This document shows positions 1-8,299 of a stretch of DNA of 64,000 nt, one piece after another. Location: positions 2,356,001 to 2,420,000 of the forward strand of contig NZ_CP110001.1 in the NCBI RefSeq assembly GCF_025947185.1. Direction: 5' to 3'. The notes beneath the pieces were generated by a model. It ran no database searches. It was not told where the DNA came from and saw only the letters and a list, made by a program, of their open reading frames with translations. Within the stretch, counting starts at the first letter, position 1. Each line of letters starts with the position of its first letter. The DNA is from Flavobacterium sp. N2038. Its GTDB lineage: Bacteria > Bacteroidota > Bacteroidia > Flavobacteriales > Flavobacteriaceae. The translations under genes were made by a program, and so were the position numbers.

Positions 1-25
1 ATCAAATTAACAAAACAAAAAATTT

Positions 26-724
26 ATGAATCCATTATTTTTAATTCCAGTCGTATTGGTAATTGCAGGTGTAATTTTTATGATTTATATGAACAAAAAT
101 CATAAGGCTGCAAAATCAGAAATTGATTTAGATTTTGAACGAACTAAATATGACCAATACAAACAAGAACTCTTAGCTCAGGATTTTTCACAATTAAAAC
201 AATGGATGAAAGGTAAATCTATTGATGCGTTTACGTCTGCATCTGTGCCGCAATCGACAAGTAATAAAGTCCAGGAAATCGTATCTGATGGTTTAAAAAA
301 TGTTGCATTGTCTGCAATTGGTGTAAAACTTAAAAGAATAGAAACGGATTGCTTTTGGGCTTTGAGCGGAAACGATTTGCATTTCTTTAGCACTAATACA
401 GTAGGCGAATTAGATGAACATATTATTTTTGATAATTTCAGAATTGAAGATGCTAAACTTGAATATGGTGGTATCCTGAAATCACAATTAGGTGTTTATT
501 CTAAATCTTCAGAAGAATATTTGCCAAAAACACATATCATCACTTTTAATATTGACGGTAGTCCGTTATCACTTGAAATTCACGATAGACTTAATTATGT
601 AACCGACCCAACAGATATGTTAAATTTGAAAAAGCAATTAGAAACAAGAGCAAAATATCAGGTAGTGGGCGAAAAATTTGTAACCATTTTACAAAACAAA
701 GTTCCTAATTTAAAAATGGCTTAA
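26..724 (+). CDS. Membrane-anchored protein of unknown function
   Basis: A 232-residue protein that I do not recognise. Residues 4-21 form one strongly hydrophobic segment, followed by a basic, charged stretch, so it is probably anchored in the inner membrane by its N-terminus with the remainder soluble. The middle (about residues 85-190) alternates short hydrophobic strands with charged turns and looks like a beta-rich domain. The start is the first ATG after an A-rich leader and places the membrane segment at the extreme N-terminus. The DUF1266 gene follows after six bases, so the two are almost certainly co-transcribed and may act together. Any promoter lies outside the window. Confidence 0.75.
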   Translation: MNPLFLIPVVLVIAGVIFMIYMNKNHKAAKSEIDLDFERTKYDQYKQELLAQDFSQLKQWMKGKSIDAFTSASVPQSTSNKVQEIVSDGLKNVALSAIGVKLKRIETDCFWALSGNDLHFFSTNTVGELDEHIIFDNFRIEDAKLEYGGILKSQLGVYSKSSEEYLPKTHIITFNIDGSPLSLEIHDRLNYVTDPTDMLNLKKQLETRAKYQVVGEKFVTILQNKVPNLKMA

Positions 725-730
725 ATAGTT

Positions 731-1444
731 ATGGGATTTTTTTCAAAAATTTTAAACTCATTTAAAAGCATAAGATTAAATAAAAAAAATGAAGTAAGAG
801 GCTATTTATTAGACCACTTACTTATTGGTTCAATGTATGCCGAACAACAATCGGCATACTTGAATTCTTATGAAACAGGTTTAAACAAATCCGATATCGA
901 TAAATTAGTTGAAACTTACTGGGGCATATATAATAAAGATCAGGCGATTGAAATTCTTCAAAGTTTGCACAACAGGAATCAAGATGAATATATGGATGTC
1001 GTTTATAAAGCATTTGAGGATAGAGAAAATTATGTCGACATTTTAAAATCAAACCTGCCAAAAGAAGACGACGTATTTGATTATTATTTGAACCTGTTTA
1101 GAGCGCTAAATAATATTGTTCCGGAACTAATTGAACAGAAAATTATGACCACTTTTTCTCAAATAAAAAAGACAAAAGATAGTGGTTGGAATTATGGAAG
1201 AAGTGCTTTTTTAGCACGCTGTTGCTATGAATTAGGTTATCTTTCAGAAAATGAACTTAAAGAATATTTAGCAAAATCATACACAGATTTAAAAAAATAC
1301 TGCAGCACCTGGCAAGAATATACAACGAGCTATATTTTTGGAAGAGCAATTTGGGGTGGCACAAACAACAATGGAATGGTGCAAATTGCAAATGACTTGT
1401 TGAATAACGACAATAGTCCGCTTAAAAATAAAACATACCTCTAA
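731..1444 (+). CDS. DUF1266 domain protein
   Basis: A 237-residue protein with no signal peptide. The C-terminal half matches the DUF1266 family: SGWNYGRSAFLARCCYELGY, then an acidic helix, then STWQEYTTSYIFGRAIWGG. The paired 'W..GR...L.R..Y..GYLSE.E' and 'W.EY..sY..GRa.WgG' signatures are the family hallmark, seen for example in E. coli YbeR and YbeU, whose function is unknown. The N-terminal half is helical and less conserved. It follows the preceding membrane protein by six bases, and that pairing may reflect a shared role. Cytoplasmic location is inferred from the absence of a signal sequence. Family membership is fairly certain; function is not. Confidence 0.8.
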   Translation: MGFFSKILNSFKSIRLNKKNEVRGYLLDHLLIGSMYAEQQSAYLNSYETGLNKSDIDKLVETYWGIYNKDQAIEILQSLHNRNQDEYMDVVYKAFEDRENYVDILKSNLPKEDDVFDYYLNLFRALNNIVPELIEQKIMTTFSQIKKTKDSGWNYGRSAFLARCCYELGYLSENELKEYLAKSYTDLKKYCSTWQEYTTSYIFGRAIWGGTNNNGMVQIANDLLNNDNSPLKNKTYL

Positions 1445-1541
1445 AAAGATACCGATTGCATAATAAGGGTTTTAGATCACCTTATCGCACACTCAGGAAT
1501 CTAAAATAGTATAAAAAACAAAATCATAAAACATTAAAAAG

Positions 1542-1727
1542 GTGAAAAATAAAAAATCACTAAACTTTTTTTGGGGAATTATAGGAACCATTTTAGGATG
1601 TACATTGTTTAAGCAGTTTGACTTTGAAAATCTAAAATTTAAACACACTGGTTTAGCCATTGTTTACATTATCACCTTTGTGTTTTCAATTTATTTTCTA
1701 GTAAAAAACTACAAGCAAACTAAGTAA
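1542..1727 (+). CDS. Small two-helix membrane protein
   Basis: A 61-residue protein with two hydrophobic segments (about residues 8-22 and 36-55) separated by a charged loop and ending in a lysine-rich tail. No family is recognised. No ATG precedes the hydrophobic region in this frame, so GTG at 1542 is taken as start; it lies just after an A-rich stretch. The stop is one base before the ATG of the next lipoprotein gene, so the two are presumably translated from one message. The size, the membrane character and the coupling to a lipoprotein gene would fit an immunity-type module, but nothing in the sequence proves that. Confidence 0.55.
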   Translation: MKNKKSLNFFWGIIGTILGCTLFKQFDFENLKFKHTGLAIVYIITFVFSIYFLVKNYKQTK

Positions 1728-1728
1728 A

Positions 1729-2343
1729 ATGAAGAGAATAATTTATCTTTTTATAATTGGACAACTATTAATAATAAGCTGTAATGATAAATCACAGAAG
1801 AGAAATAAATTAGAAATTAAGTCAAGTACAAAAAGAGATAATTCAAGAAAAAAAAGTTTACAAACTGTTCAAATAATTAATAAAGATAGTTTGGATATTT
1901 CCTTCATAGGGAAAACAACACAAGAATTAAATAAGTATAACTTTCATGTGTGTTTTGGAACAATGCTTGAAGGATATTCTGAAAATGAAGAATATGCAGT
2001 TTCAGAATATTCTTTAAATATTGGTAATTGCAGAAATGGAAAAAGTAAAATAACGATAGAGAAATTCATTAATTATTATGACGAGGTAAAAGCAAATTTT
2101 GTAATAAAAGATGAACTAATTGTCAAAAGTAGTTACCCCAAAAAATGTTATTCAACAATTATTTTAAAATTAGAAAATACTGAAGAAAGTAACTATTTAA
2201 TTGAATACGAAGATAATTCAAAGGCAGTTCTAACAAACATTCATAGACTTTGGGAAATAAATTTGAATGAAATGAAATTTATTAAAATTGAAAAACCTGA
2301 AAATTTTAAATGTAATAATCCGGGTTTTGCAGATGGAATATAA
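1729..2343 (+). CDS. Putative lipoprotein, unknown function
   Basis: A 204-residue protein with a lipoprotein signal: basic start, hydrophobic core, and a lipobox ending at Cys18 (IISC). The mature part opens with a very basic, low-complexity linker (residues 19-45, many Lys/Arg/Ser) and continues as a beta-rich domain with several cysteines that could form disulfides. No family is recognised. It starts one base after the stop of the small membrane-protein gene. In a Bacteroidota cell this is a periplasmic or outer-membrane lipoprotein. It is one of about nine such unrelated lipoproteins in the first 18 kb. Confidence 0.7.
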   Translation: MKRIIYLFIIGQLLIISCNDKSQKRNKLEIKSSTKRDNSRKKSLQTVQIINKDSLDISFIGKTTQELNKYNFHVCFGTMLEGYSENEEYAVSEYSLNIGNCRNGKSKITIEKFINYYDEVKANFVIKDELIVKSSYPKKCYSTIILKLENTEESNYLIEYEDNSKAVLTNIHRLWEINLNEMKFIKIEKPENFKCNNPGFADGI

Positions 2344-2409
2344 AGCTGCTAGTCACAAACCAGGTGTGACACCAGAACGCAAGCAGTAATTTTGCCACCG
2401 AACATAAAA

Positions 2410-2721
2410 ATGAAAATACGCAAATTCATATTAATTAGAATTACGATATTATTAATTGCTTTCATAGTAATTTACAATGGAGCGTATTATACTTTGTCGG
2501 AATATTTGCAACAAGATAGATTTAGTTTTGTTGCTGAAGTTGATAGAATTTTTGAATTAAGCTTAATGTTTTCAATTTTATTTTTACTATTTCTACTACT
2601 AGAAAGCTATATATTTAACAAACGACGACAAACTAGTTTGCGTAATGCAGCAATGATTTTCAGTTTATTTATAATCATTTTGGTTATTGCTTTGTGTTAT
2701 GCGAATGGAATTTTTTACTGA
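2410..2721 (+). CDS. Small integral membrane protein
   Basis: From ATG 2410 the product has 103 residues and three hydrophobic segments (about residues 6-24, 44-64 and 80-100). An in-frame TTG at 2392 would add six residues, but ATG 2410 directly precedes a basic start and the first membrane helix, so it is preferred. No family is recognised. The next gene (YARHG protein) begins 10 bases after its stop, suggesting co-transcription. Small unannotated membrane proteins of this kind recur through the first 18 kb. Confidence 0.6.
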   Translation: MKIRKFILIRITILLIAFIVIYNGAYYTLSEYLQQDRFSFVAEVDRIFELSLMFSILFLLFLLLESYIFNKRRQTSLRNAAMIFSLFIIILVIALCYANGIFY

Positions 2722-2731
2722 AAAATAAATT

Positions 2732-3454
2732 ATGCAAAAACTATCTTCACTCATTCTTCTGATATTTTCAATTAAATCATTTGGACAAACTCTGAAAGAT
2801 TGCTCGACTTGCTCAACAAAAATTATTAAAGAAGAACAAGTCAAAGGTTTAAGTATAGATGAAATTAGACTTTTAACAAACGACTTATTTGCAAGAGAAG
2901 GGTACCTTTTTACAAATTTAAAATTTCAGGACTATTTTGCAGACAAAAGCTGGTATAAGCCTGTAAAAAATAATTCAGACATTAAGTTTAACGATATTGA
3001 AAAGCAAAACATTAAACTTTTTCAGGCCAAAGTGAAAAATTTAGAAGAACAACGAAAAGGCATAGTTGCACAATTAAAACTATTCAAAAATAATGTTCTA
3101 TTAAAAGACAATCTAAACCTACAAAAGTATTTTAGCTATAAAGCAGAAGATAAGTACGACACCGAATATTTGCTAAGTGTTATGAAAAAGATAGACTTAG
3201 AAGATATCAATTGGTATAAAAATGAGGGTATTCATAAAGTACTAGTCGATAATGGTTTTGTTGTAATAGAGTATAGTGTTAAGATTGAAAATGATAAGGT
3301 TTCTATTTACTATAATTTTATGTCAAATTCTGAAATTATCAAAGACCTTGACATTTATACAGATTATCATTCAGAAGGTGAACATCTATATAATTGGCAA
3401 TTTGAATATAAAAATAACCAACTAAATTTTATAAGATTAGCAGTAGCCGGATAA
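2732..3454 (+). CDS. Secreted YARHG-domain protein
   Basis: A 240-residue protein with a signal peptide (hydrophobic residues 5-15, cleavage probably after SFG). Residues about 39-95 form a YARHG domain: LSIDEIRLLTNDLFAREGYLF, then a Phe-rich stretch ending in YF, SWYKPV, and finally an 'IEKQNIKLFQ' helix. The usual Tyr-Ala-Arg-His-Gly signature is here 'FAREGY', a common variant. YARHG domains are extracellular modules of unknown biochemical role, found in secreted bacterial proteins. The rest of the protein is a beta-rich region without a known match. Two closely spaced cysteine pairs follow the cleavage site. Confidence 0.72.
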   Translation: MQKLSSLILLIFSIKSFGQTLKDCSTCSTKIIKEEQVKGLSIDEIRLLTNDLFAREGYLFTNLKFQDYFADKSWYKPVKNNSDIKFNDIEKQNIKLFQAKVKNLEEQRKGIVAQLKLFKNNVLLKDNLNLQKYFSYKAEDKYDTEYLLSVMKKIDLEDINWYKNEGIHKVLVDNGFVVIEYSVKIENDKVSIYYNFMSNSEIIKDLDIYTDYHSEGEHLYNWQFEYKNNQLNFIRLAVAG

Positions 3455-3479
3455 TAAAAACACAAAATGAAAATATTCA

Positions 3480-3578
3480 ATTAGTACAGATTTAAAAAGA
3501 ATCTTCACAAATATCAAATTATTCAGGACTAATTTATAACTGCTTAAATTAACATTGTCTTTTTTTTAAAATTTGCAT
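3480..3578. repeat. Degenerate ~100-bp intergenic repeat, copy 1
   Basis: This non-coding stretch aligns along its length with 8070-8167. Shared blocks in order are a 'TTARTACAGATTT' start, 'CTTCACRAATWTC', 'TCAGG', 'AATTTATA', 'CTTAAATT' and a 'TTTTTNAAATTTG(C/T)AT' end, with scattered substitutions and small gaps. Wording of this kind (acagatt... cttcacgaattt...) is common between Flavobacterium genes. The identity is too degenerate for a recent duplication. Confidence 0.55.
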
Positions 3579-3586
3579 GCTAACAG

Positions 3587-4072
3587 ATGGTTAGTGATCA
3601 TAAAAAATGTATTAAAGTGAATAAATATGTAAAAGGTTGTTTGTTTTTTTTAGGAATAGCTGTAATTATTATTTTAATGTTAGTTGGCTGGATCTATTAT
3701 GGTATGGTTACAAGTAATGAAAGACAAAATCAAGATGATAAAGATTGTGAAAATATTGTGTTCATAACGGATAACCCATTGATTGTAATTGAAAATGCGA
3801 CAGCGTCATATAATGCCGATATTAATTTAATCTTAATGGATAAAAATGACACTATCGAAAAGAAGGTAATACGTAATATGGCTTATAATAAAATTGAATT
3901 TAATATTCCTTTTAAAAAGTTTAAAAAGACAGATAAAATTTTAATTGTAACTAAAAACAAAAATTACATTATTTCTCAAATGGGATATTTTAATGATGGA
4001 CATTGGGGAATGTTTGGCTATTTAGGAGGGAAGTGTGAGTTTTTTTATAATAGCGAATTAGCTAAAAAATAA
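3587..4072 (+). CDS. Single-pass membrane protein, unknown
   Basis: A 161-residue protein with a basic 15-residue N-terminus and one long hydrophobic segment (about residues 17-40), so a signal-anchor with the bulk outside the cytoplasm. The outer part (about residues 55-160) is beta-rich, with a Cys near residue 51 and another near residue 150. No family is recognised. It starts nine bases after the degenerate repeat at 3480-3578 and stands alone between intergenic gaps, so it may have its own promoter. An internal Met exists, but the first ATG keeps the basic residues ahead of the membrane helix. Confidence 0.62.
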   Translation: MVSDHKKCIKVNKYVKGCLFFLGIAVIIILMLVGWIYYGMVTSNERQNQDDKDCENIVFITDNPLIVIENATASYNADINLILMDKNDTIEKKVIRNMAYNKIEFNIPFKKFKKTDKILIVTKNKNYIISQMGYFNDGHWGMFGYLGGKCEFFYNSELAKK

Positions 4073-4136
4073 AAAAGAACCCTGGGCTTGCAATTGTAAA
4101 TTTCGATTGTTTTAAACTATATGAAAGAATTTTAAA

Positions 4137-4634
4137 ATGAAGAAAACAATCATTATATCAGTTTTATTTGCATTCTATGCTTGTGCAAACAAAACACCTA
4201 AAGTAACAGAAAATCAATCGTTGCAAAAAAATACCTCGGCCCATACATTTCATTCAAAAAGAATTAGAGATAGCATTTTTTACAATGTAATCGAAATAAC
4301 TGATAATGATGTGGTAAAAAACGGCACTAAGTATCTTTTTAATGTGGAAATTCCAAAATCAGAAGAAACACCCGTATTATTTGTTTCAGCAAGAGTTCCA
4401 TTAGAAATTTTGTCGGGAATTTATCCCGAATTTCCAAAGTTGATAGTAATAGCGCCCAATTGGAATCTTTACGATGAAGTTTCAAAACAAATGCCATCTG
4501 ATATTGGCTGTGCAGAACCAAGAACGAGTACTGTTATTTATGAATTTAACAGAGAGAACAAAATGTTATTGAAAGACAGTATCATTGTCATGGACACTTT
4601 TCCTGAAATGAGATTTAAAACAACAAGTAAATGA
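4137..4634 (+). CDS. Putative lipoprotein, unknown function
   Basis: A 165-residue protein with a signal peptide and lipobox ending at Cys16 (FYAC). A polar linker is followed by a beta-strand-rich domain of about 110 residues containing the segment VKNGTKYLFNVEIPK. No family is recognised. Its stop overlaps the ATG of the next lipoprotein gene (ATGA arrangement at 4631-4634), so the two lipoproteins are translationally coupled and may form a pair. It is part of the run of unrelated lipoproteins covering the left third of the window. Confidence 0.7.
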   Translation: MKKTIIISVLFAFYACANKTPKVTENQSLQKNTSAHTFHSKRIRDSIFYNVIEITDNDVVKNGTKYLFNVEIPKSEETPVLFVSARVPLEILSGIYPEFPKLIVIAPNWNLYDEVSKQMPSDIGCAEPRTSTVIYEFNRENKMLLKDSIIVMDTFPEMRFKTTSK

Positions 4635-5329
4635 AAAAACTAATCCCAATTTTAATCCTGTTAAATGTAATTTTTATCAGTTGTAAACAAGAAACAAAGA
4701 CACTTACAATTGAGCCTGAAAAAGCAAAAACAATTGAGCCGAAAAAGGAAAGTTTACAAATAACGGATATTGATTCTTCGCAATTTCCAAAATCATTAAA
4801 ATACGAGGGATTCATAAAAAATGCCGTTCGTTGGAAAGATAAATTAGGTGATAATATTGTAATAACCACAGAAACAGGGAGCCACAGAAATGAAAAATTT
4901 CAGCATGAGTTTGATGATAGCGGAGATGCTGAATTATTTGCTCATCATTTTTTAGTAAAAAATAACCAGGTAATTCAAATCTGGAAAGTATATGATTACA
5001 TCGATGATTGTCCGGTGGATATTGTGGCATCATTTGTCAAAAACTCCTTTAAGATTACCGATTTAGATAATAATGGAATTGCTGAAATTTGGTTAATGTA
5101 CAAAATTGTATGTCATGGAGATGTGAGTCCTTGCGAAATGAAAATTATCATGTATGAAGGAAAACAAAAATTTGCCATGCATGGCGAAAACAAAGTTCAA
5201 ACAGGAATTGATGATAATGGAGAAAAAACTTTTGAAGGGGGCAACTATAAACTTGATGCAGCATTTGAAATAGGCCCGAAAGTTTTTAAAGATTTTGCAT
5301 TAAACTTATGGAATAAAAACATCATTTAA
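4631..5329 (+). CDS. Lipoprotein resembling the M949_RS01915 family
   Basis: A 232-residue lipoprotein (lipobox Cys18, FISC) with a short linker of repeated 'TIEPEKAK'-like units. The mature domain has the pattern I recall for proteins annotated as the M949_RS01915 family in flavobacteria: 'WKDKLGDNIVI.TETG', later 'VYDYIDDCPVDI', 'ITDLDNNGIAEIWLMYK', 'CHGDVSPCEMKIIMYEG' and 'KFAMHGENK'. That family name says 'surface polysaccharide biosynthesis', derived from a mutant phenotype; no enzymatic motif is visible. The Asp/Asn-rich 'DLDNNGIAE' could be a calcium-binding-like turn. It is translationally coupled to the preceding lipoprotein through an ATGA overlap. Confidence 0.62.
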   Translation: MKKLIPILILLNVIFISCKQETKTLTIEPEKAKTIEPKKESLQITDIDSSQFPKSLKYEGFIKNAVRWKDKLGDNIVITTETGSHRNEKFQHEFDDSGDAELFAHHFLVKNNQVIQIWKVYDYIDDCPVDIVASFVKNSFKITDLDNNGIAEIWLMYKIVCHGDVSPCEMKIIMYEGKQKFAMHGENKVQTGIDDNGEKTFEGGNYKLDAAFEIGPKVFKDFALNLWNKNII

Positions 5330-5520
5330 TGCTTTTTGAATACTTTGATTAATATTGATTATACAACTGATTGACGAAAAAAACGGAGTAAAAAAACGCA
5401 TTGATAGTACAAAAAAAACGGATATACAGAGTTGGGTTTTGTTGTAGAAAAGAAATAATTTTTCATAAACCTGCTTTCCGGAATTAAAAAAACAATTGAC
5501 TAACAACTAAAAGAAGAACA

Positions 5521-6267
5521 ATGAAAAATAACCCGATATTATTTTTATCAATTATAACCCTCTTAAGTTTCGTTTTACAATCTTGTGAGAATAAAACAAA
5601 AAGTACTGCCGGGATAAAAAAAATAAATCAAAATAAATCTGATACTAAACAAACTGGTGCTAAAATTATTCAGGCTAAAGAAGAAGTTTTTAAAGATACT
5701 TTTGAATTTGTAGAATACAATGACGATTTTGACTATACATCTATTCAGGTAAAAAAAGAAAATGAGTTACTCGGTTTTGTAAATGATAAAAATGATGACA
5801 GGAGTTTATTAAGAGGTGATATTTGTGAAATTCAGTGGAAAAAAGACACCATTTATGTTGCAGGAGATGGAGATACTCCAATGCTTGAGGATTGGTTGAT
5901 TTCTGTGAGGAAAATTAAAGACGGAAATGTTTCTAAAATGAGAAAAGAGTATAAAAAGGAACTAAAATATCATTGGAGTAAAGAGGATAATTATTCGCAG
6001 AGCTTTTTAGACAAAATCTATCTATTGACGGAATATTACATTGCCAACTCAAAAAACGAACTTTTGCAACTTCATATCAAAAATAAAGAGCAAATTAATT
6101 ATTCAATAGAAAATCAAAAAAGGGAAGACAGGGATTTTACAATTATGGGAATTGGTTACGAATTTGAGAATCGTTCCAATATTTTTCAATGGCTGTATTA
6201 TGATAACGAAAATGGGAAACTTTACGAGTATGACTTGCCAAATGATGCATTAAATGAATTTAATTAA
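5521..6267 (+). CDS. Putative lipoprotein, unknown function
   Basis: A 248-residue protein with a signal sequence and lipobox ending at Cys22 (LQSC). The first 35 mature residues are a Lys/Asn/Thr-rich linker. The remainder mixes strands (about residues 60-115) with a long charged helical stretch (about residues 120-190), then a short domain with Trp and Tyr residues. No family is recognised. A gap of about 190 bases precedes it, containing coding-like text with stops, so it probably has its own promoter. The product should sit in the periplasm or outer membrane. Confidence 0.7.
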   Translation: MKNNPILFLSIITLLSFVLQSCENKTKSTAGIKKINQNKSDTKQTGAKIIQAKEEVFKDTFEFVEYNDDFDYTSIQVKKENELLGFVNDKNDDRSLLRGDICEIQWKKDTIYVAGDGDTPMLEDWLISVRKIKDGNVSKMRKEYKKELKYHWSKEDNYSQSFLDKIYLLTEYYIANSKNELLQLHIKNKEQINYSIENQKREDRDFTIMGIGYEFENRSNIFQWLYYDNENGKLYEYDLPNDALNEFN

Positions 6268-6302
6268 AAACTTTCGTTAACAATCATAATCACTAACTTA
6301 GG

Positions 6303-6749
6303 ATGAATAAAATTTTAACAGTGCTTACAATTTTACCGTTCATGATTTCTTGTCAAAACAAGCAAGAACAAGAAGAAGATGATTTAAAAGAACTTCAAAA
6401 GCAACCTATAGAATTTAACGAAAAAATTGTAGACTTCGTTATTGAAAATTCTAATGACAAGTTTATTGAACTTCCAAATTTATACAATTCATTGCCGAAA
6501 GAAATGGTGCCAAATGACAAAGATGAAAAACTCATATTGGTTCAGATTTTGAAAAGAAAAGGTTTTGAAATTACAAATTGGGAACGTGGAAATCATCCAT
6601 TGGGGCCAAGAATAGTTGTATTTAATTTAAAGAAAGATCGTTGTGAATGTGAAGTGCAGAAAATATATTATTCTACTGATGCTTTGCCGGAAGAAATTTA
6701 TAAGACAACTGAAAGAATTAAATGTAAAAAGGAACCAAAGACAAAGTAA
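6303..6749 (+). CDS. Small lipoprotein, flavobacterial family of unknown function
   Basis: A 148-residue protein with a lipobox ending at Cys17 (MISC) and a short acidic Glu/Gln-rich linker. The conserved-looking core is 'ILKRKGFEITNWERGNHPLG', then 'RIVVFNLKKDRCECEV', 'KIYYSTD', and a C-terminal 'TERIKC'. I recall similar small lipoproteins scattered in flavobacterial accessory loci, but I know of no assigned function. Three cysteines in the last third may form a disulfide. It follows the previous lipoprotein by 35 bases and is probably in the same transcript. Confidence 0.65.
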   Translation: MNKILTVLTILPFMISCQNKQEQEEDDLKELQKQPIEFNEKIVDFVIENSNDKFIELPNLYNSLPKEMVPNDKDEKLILVQILKRKGFEITNWERGNHPLGPRIVVFNLKKDRCECEVQKIYYSTDALPEEIYKTTERIKCKKEPKTK

Positions 6750-6806
6750 AATAAACTTATTTTTTTAAATTTTATCATTAGATGTATTACGCTAACCAAA
6801 ATCACG

Positions 6807-7286
6807 ATGAAATATACAGTTCTTTTATTCAGCTTTGTTTTTTGCCTGTTTCCGTTTAAAGATTTTGATATACAATGGGTTGAAAATCTTGACGGCGATT
6901 TTTCTTTTTCAAAAACACACAGTTTAAAATGCGAAGCCTGGTGTTATGAGTATTCTGGTGCTACAGAATTGGTAGCAAAACGATTGAGTAAAGACACGAT
7001 CGAATGTTATACTTTGGCCAATACCGCGACACATTCTACGCTTAATTTTTATATTATTAAGAATGTCATCAGTAATCCACGCATTGAATTAAATAGTATT
7101 GTTGATGGAAAATTAACCTATTTGTGTAATGAGGGAAATATAAAAATTGACAAAAAAGCAATGCAAAAAGGAATCTTAAAAGCTCAATTTGATATGAAGT
7201 TTGACCATCCGGAAAATCCGGATAAATTAATGTTCTGGAAGGGAAAAATCTATACCAAAATAAAATCTATACCAATCAGAAAATGA
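6807..7286 (+). CDS. Secreted protein of unknown function
   Basis: A 159-residue protein with a hydrophobic N-terminus (residues 4-16) that reads as a signal peptide without a clear lipobox. The mature domain is beta-rich with two cysteines in 'CEAWCYEYSG' and another near residue 72. No family is recognised. The stop codon overlaps the ATG of a short truncated frame at 7283 (ATGA), which suggests that a translationally coupled second gene once followed and has since decayed. Confidence 0.62.
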   Translation: MKYTVLLFSFVFCLFPFKDFDIQWVENLDGDFSFSKTHSLKCEAWCYEYSGATELVAKRLSKDTIECYTLANTATHSTLNFYIIKNVISNPRIELNSIVDGKLTYLCNEGNIKIDKKAMQKGILKAQFDMKFDHPENPDKLMFWKGKIYTKIKSIPIRK

Positions 7287-7345
7287 AAAATATTTTAGTT
7301 CTGTTTTTTCTTTTAATTGGTCACATTATGGGGGAGTTGGGTTGA
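7283..7345 (+). pseudogene. Truncated signal-peptide gene remnant
   Basis: An ATG overlapping the preceding stop (ATGA) opens a 20-codon frame, MKNILVLFFLLIGHIMGELG, then a stop. The peptide is a typical signal-sequence start (Met-Lys, hydrophobic core) but ends where the mature protein should begin. The next gene's frame is open from 7317, so this is either the 5' scar of a lost gene or the result of a small indel in the G-run at 7330-7334. Confidence 0.4.
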
Positions 7346-7394
7346 AAAAAATAAAAAGCAAAAAAATAGTACCGATCACATAAGGAAAAAACAA

Positions 7395-7997
7395 ATGAAC
7401 AGGAAAATTTATATAGCATTAGGCATAATAGTAGTACTTGTCGCTGTAGTGGCAATAGGAAACGTAATTTTAAGCGGATTAAGCGGCATGGGAAATCCAA
7501 CCGGGGGGAGAGGACCAAATTATCCTTATTTTATTACTACCGAACCCACAACTATTAAAAAAATTGTAGTGCCAAAAGGAACAAAACTAACTTACGAAGA
7601 ACAGTTTTTGAAAGAAGGTGAACAAGATGAAATAATGAATGAAAATAAACTCACTATGGTAGAGTTGCCAGAAGGGAAAACGATAGATTGGGGTGGTATT
7701 CCGGTGTTTATGATTATAAAATTTTTTAATCCTGAAATGCAGGGATATTCGGTATATGCAGATTTTAGTCAATTAAAAAAGGATAAAAAAACGAAGTTCT
7801 CCGAATTGTGGCAAAGCTGTAATAATGATTTAGGGCTTTTAATAAAAAACACTGACGATTGGACTTTTAACACAAAAAACATTCGTGATATATCCGATTG
7901 TGGTGTAAACTATCAGCGTTATTTCAGGAATAACAAAGAGCAGCAACAGTTTCTGGATGAACTTTATAGCGAACTTAAAAAGGTTAATTTTAAATAA
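7395..7997 (+). CDS. Membrane-anchored protein of unknown function
   Basis: From ATG 7395 the product has 200 residues: MNRK, one hydrophobic segment (about residues 5-28), a Gly/Pro-rich linker, then a soluble domain of about 155 residues. The frame is open back to 7317, but that extension is charged and starts with TTG. ATG 7395 follows an AAGGAAAA ribosome-binding-like stretch (7382-7389) and puts the hydrophobic segment at the N-terminus, so it is chosen. No family is recognised. Two cysteines lie in the C-terminal third. The product is probably exposed to the periplasm. Confidence 0.62.
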   Translation: MNRKIYIALGIIVVLVAVVAIGNVILSGLSGMGNPTGGRGPNYPYFITTEPTTIKKIVVPKGTKLTYEEQFLKEGEQDEIMNENKLTMVELPEGKTIDWGGIPVFMIIKFFNPEMQGYSVYADFSQLKKDKKTKFSELWQSCNNDLGLLIKNTDDWTFNTKNIRDISDCGVNYQRYFRNNKEQQQFLDELYSELKKVNFK

Positions 7998-8069
7998 ATG
8001 ATAAAAGAATAGTACTGCTAGCAGTTTTACCGAAAATTAAAATTAGAGTTTACATGAAAATCCAGAACC

Positions 8070-8167
8070 ATTAATACAGATTTTAAAGAATTCTTCACGA
8101 ATTTCTAATGATCTCAGGCGAATTTATATCGACTTAAATTGATGTGCATTTATTTTTCAAATTTGTA
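8070..8167. repeat. Degenerate ~100-bp intergenic repeat, copy 2
   Basis: This is the diverged partner of 3480-3578, with the same order of blocks and the same orientation. It occupies the middle of a 302-base gene-free stretch (7998-8299). The rest of that stretch has no convincing gene, RNA or terminator. Short open stretches on the + strand look like decayed coding DNA, but none carries a recognisable motif. Confidence 0.55.
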
Positions 8168-8299
8168 TTGAAGATAAGGGTTTACAGAATTTTGTAAAAG
8201 CAGATGTTATAGATTATAATGCTTGCAAAAATGAAGATTAAAAGTGTAGTACTTCGATTTTTACCCGAGCACAAAGTCCTGAAACGTTAAATATATTAT

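Noticed and set aside
5369..5449. Short coding-like stretch between two lipoprotein genes (reads DEKNGVKKRIDSTKKTDIQS)
   Set aside because: It is only about 27 codons, has no start and no recognisable family. It may be a gene scar but cannot be supported.
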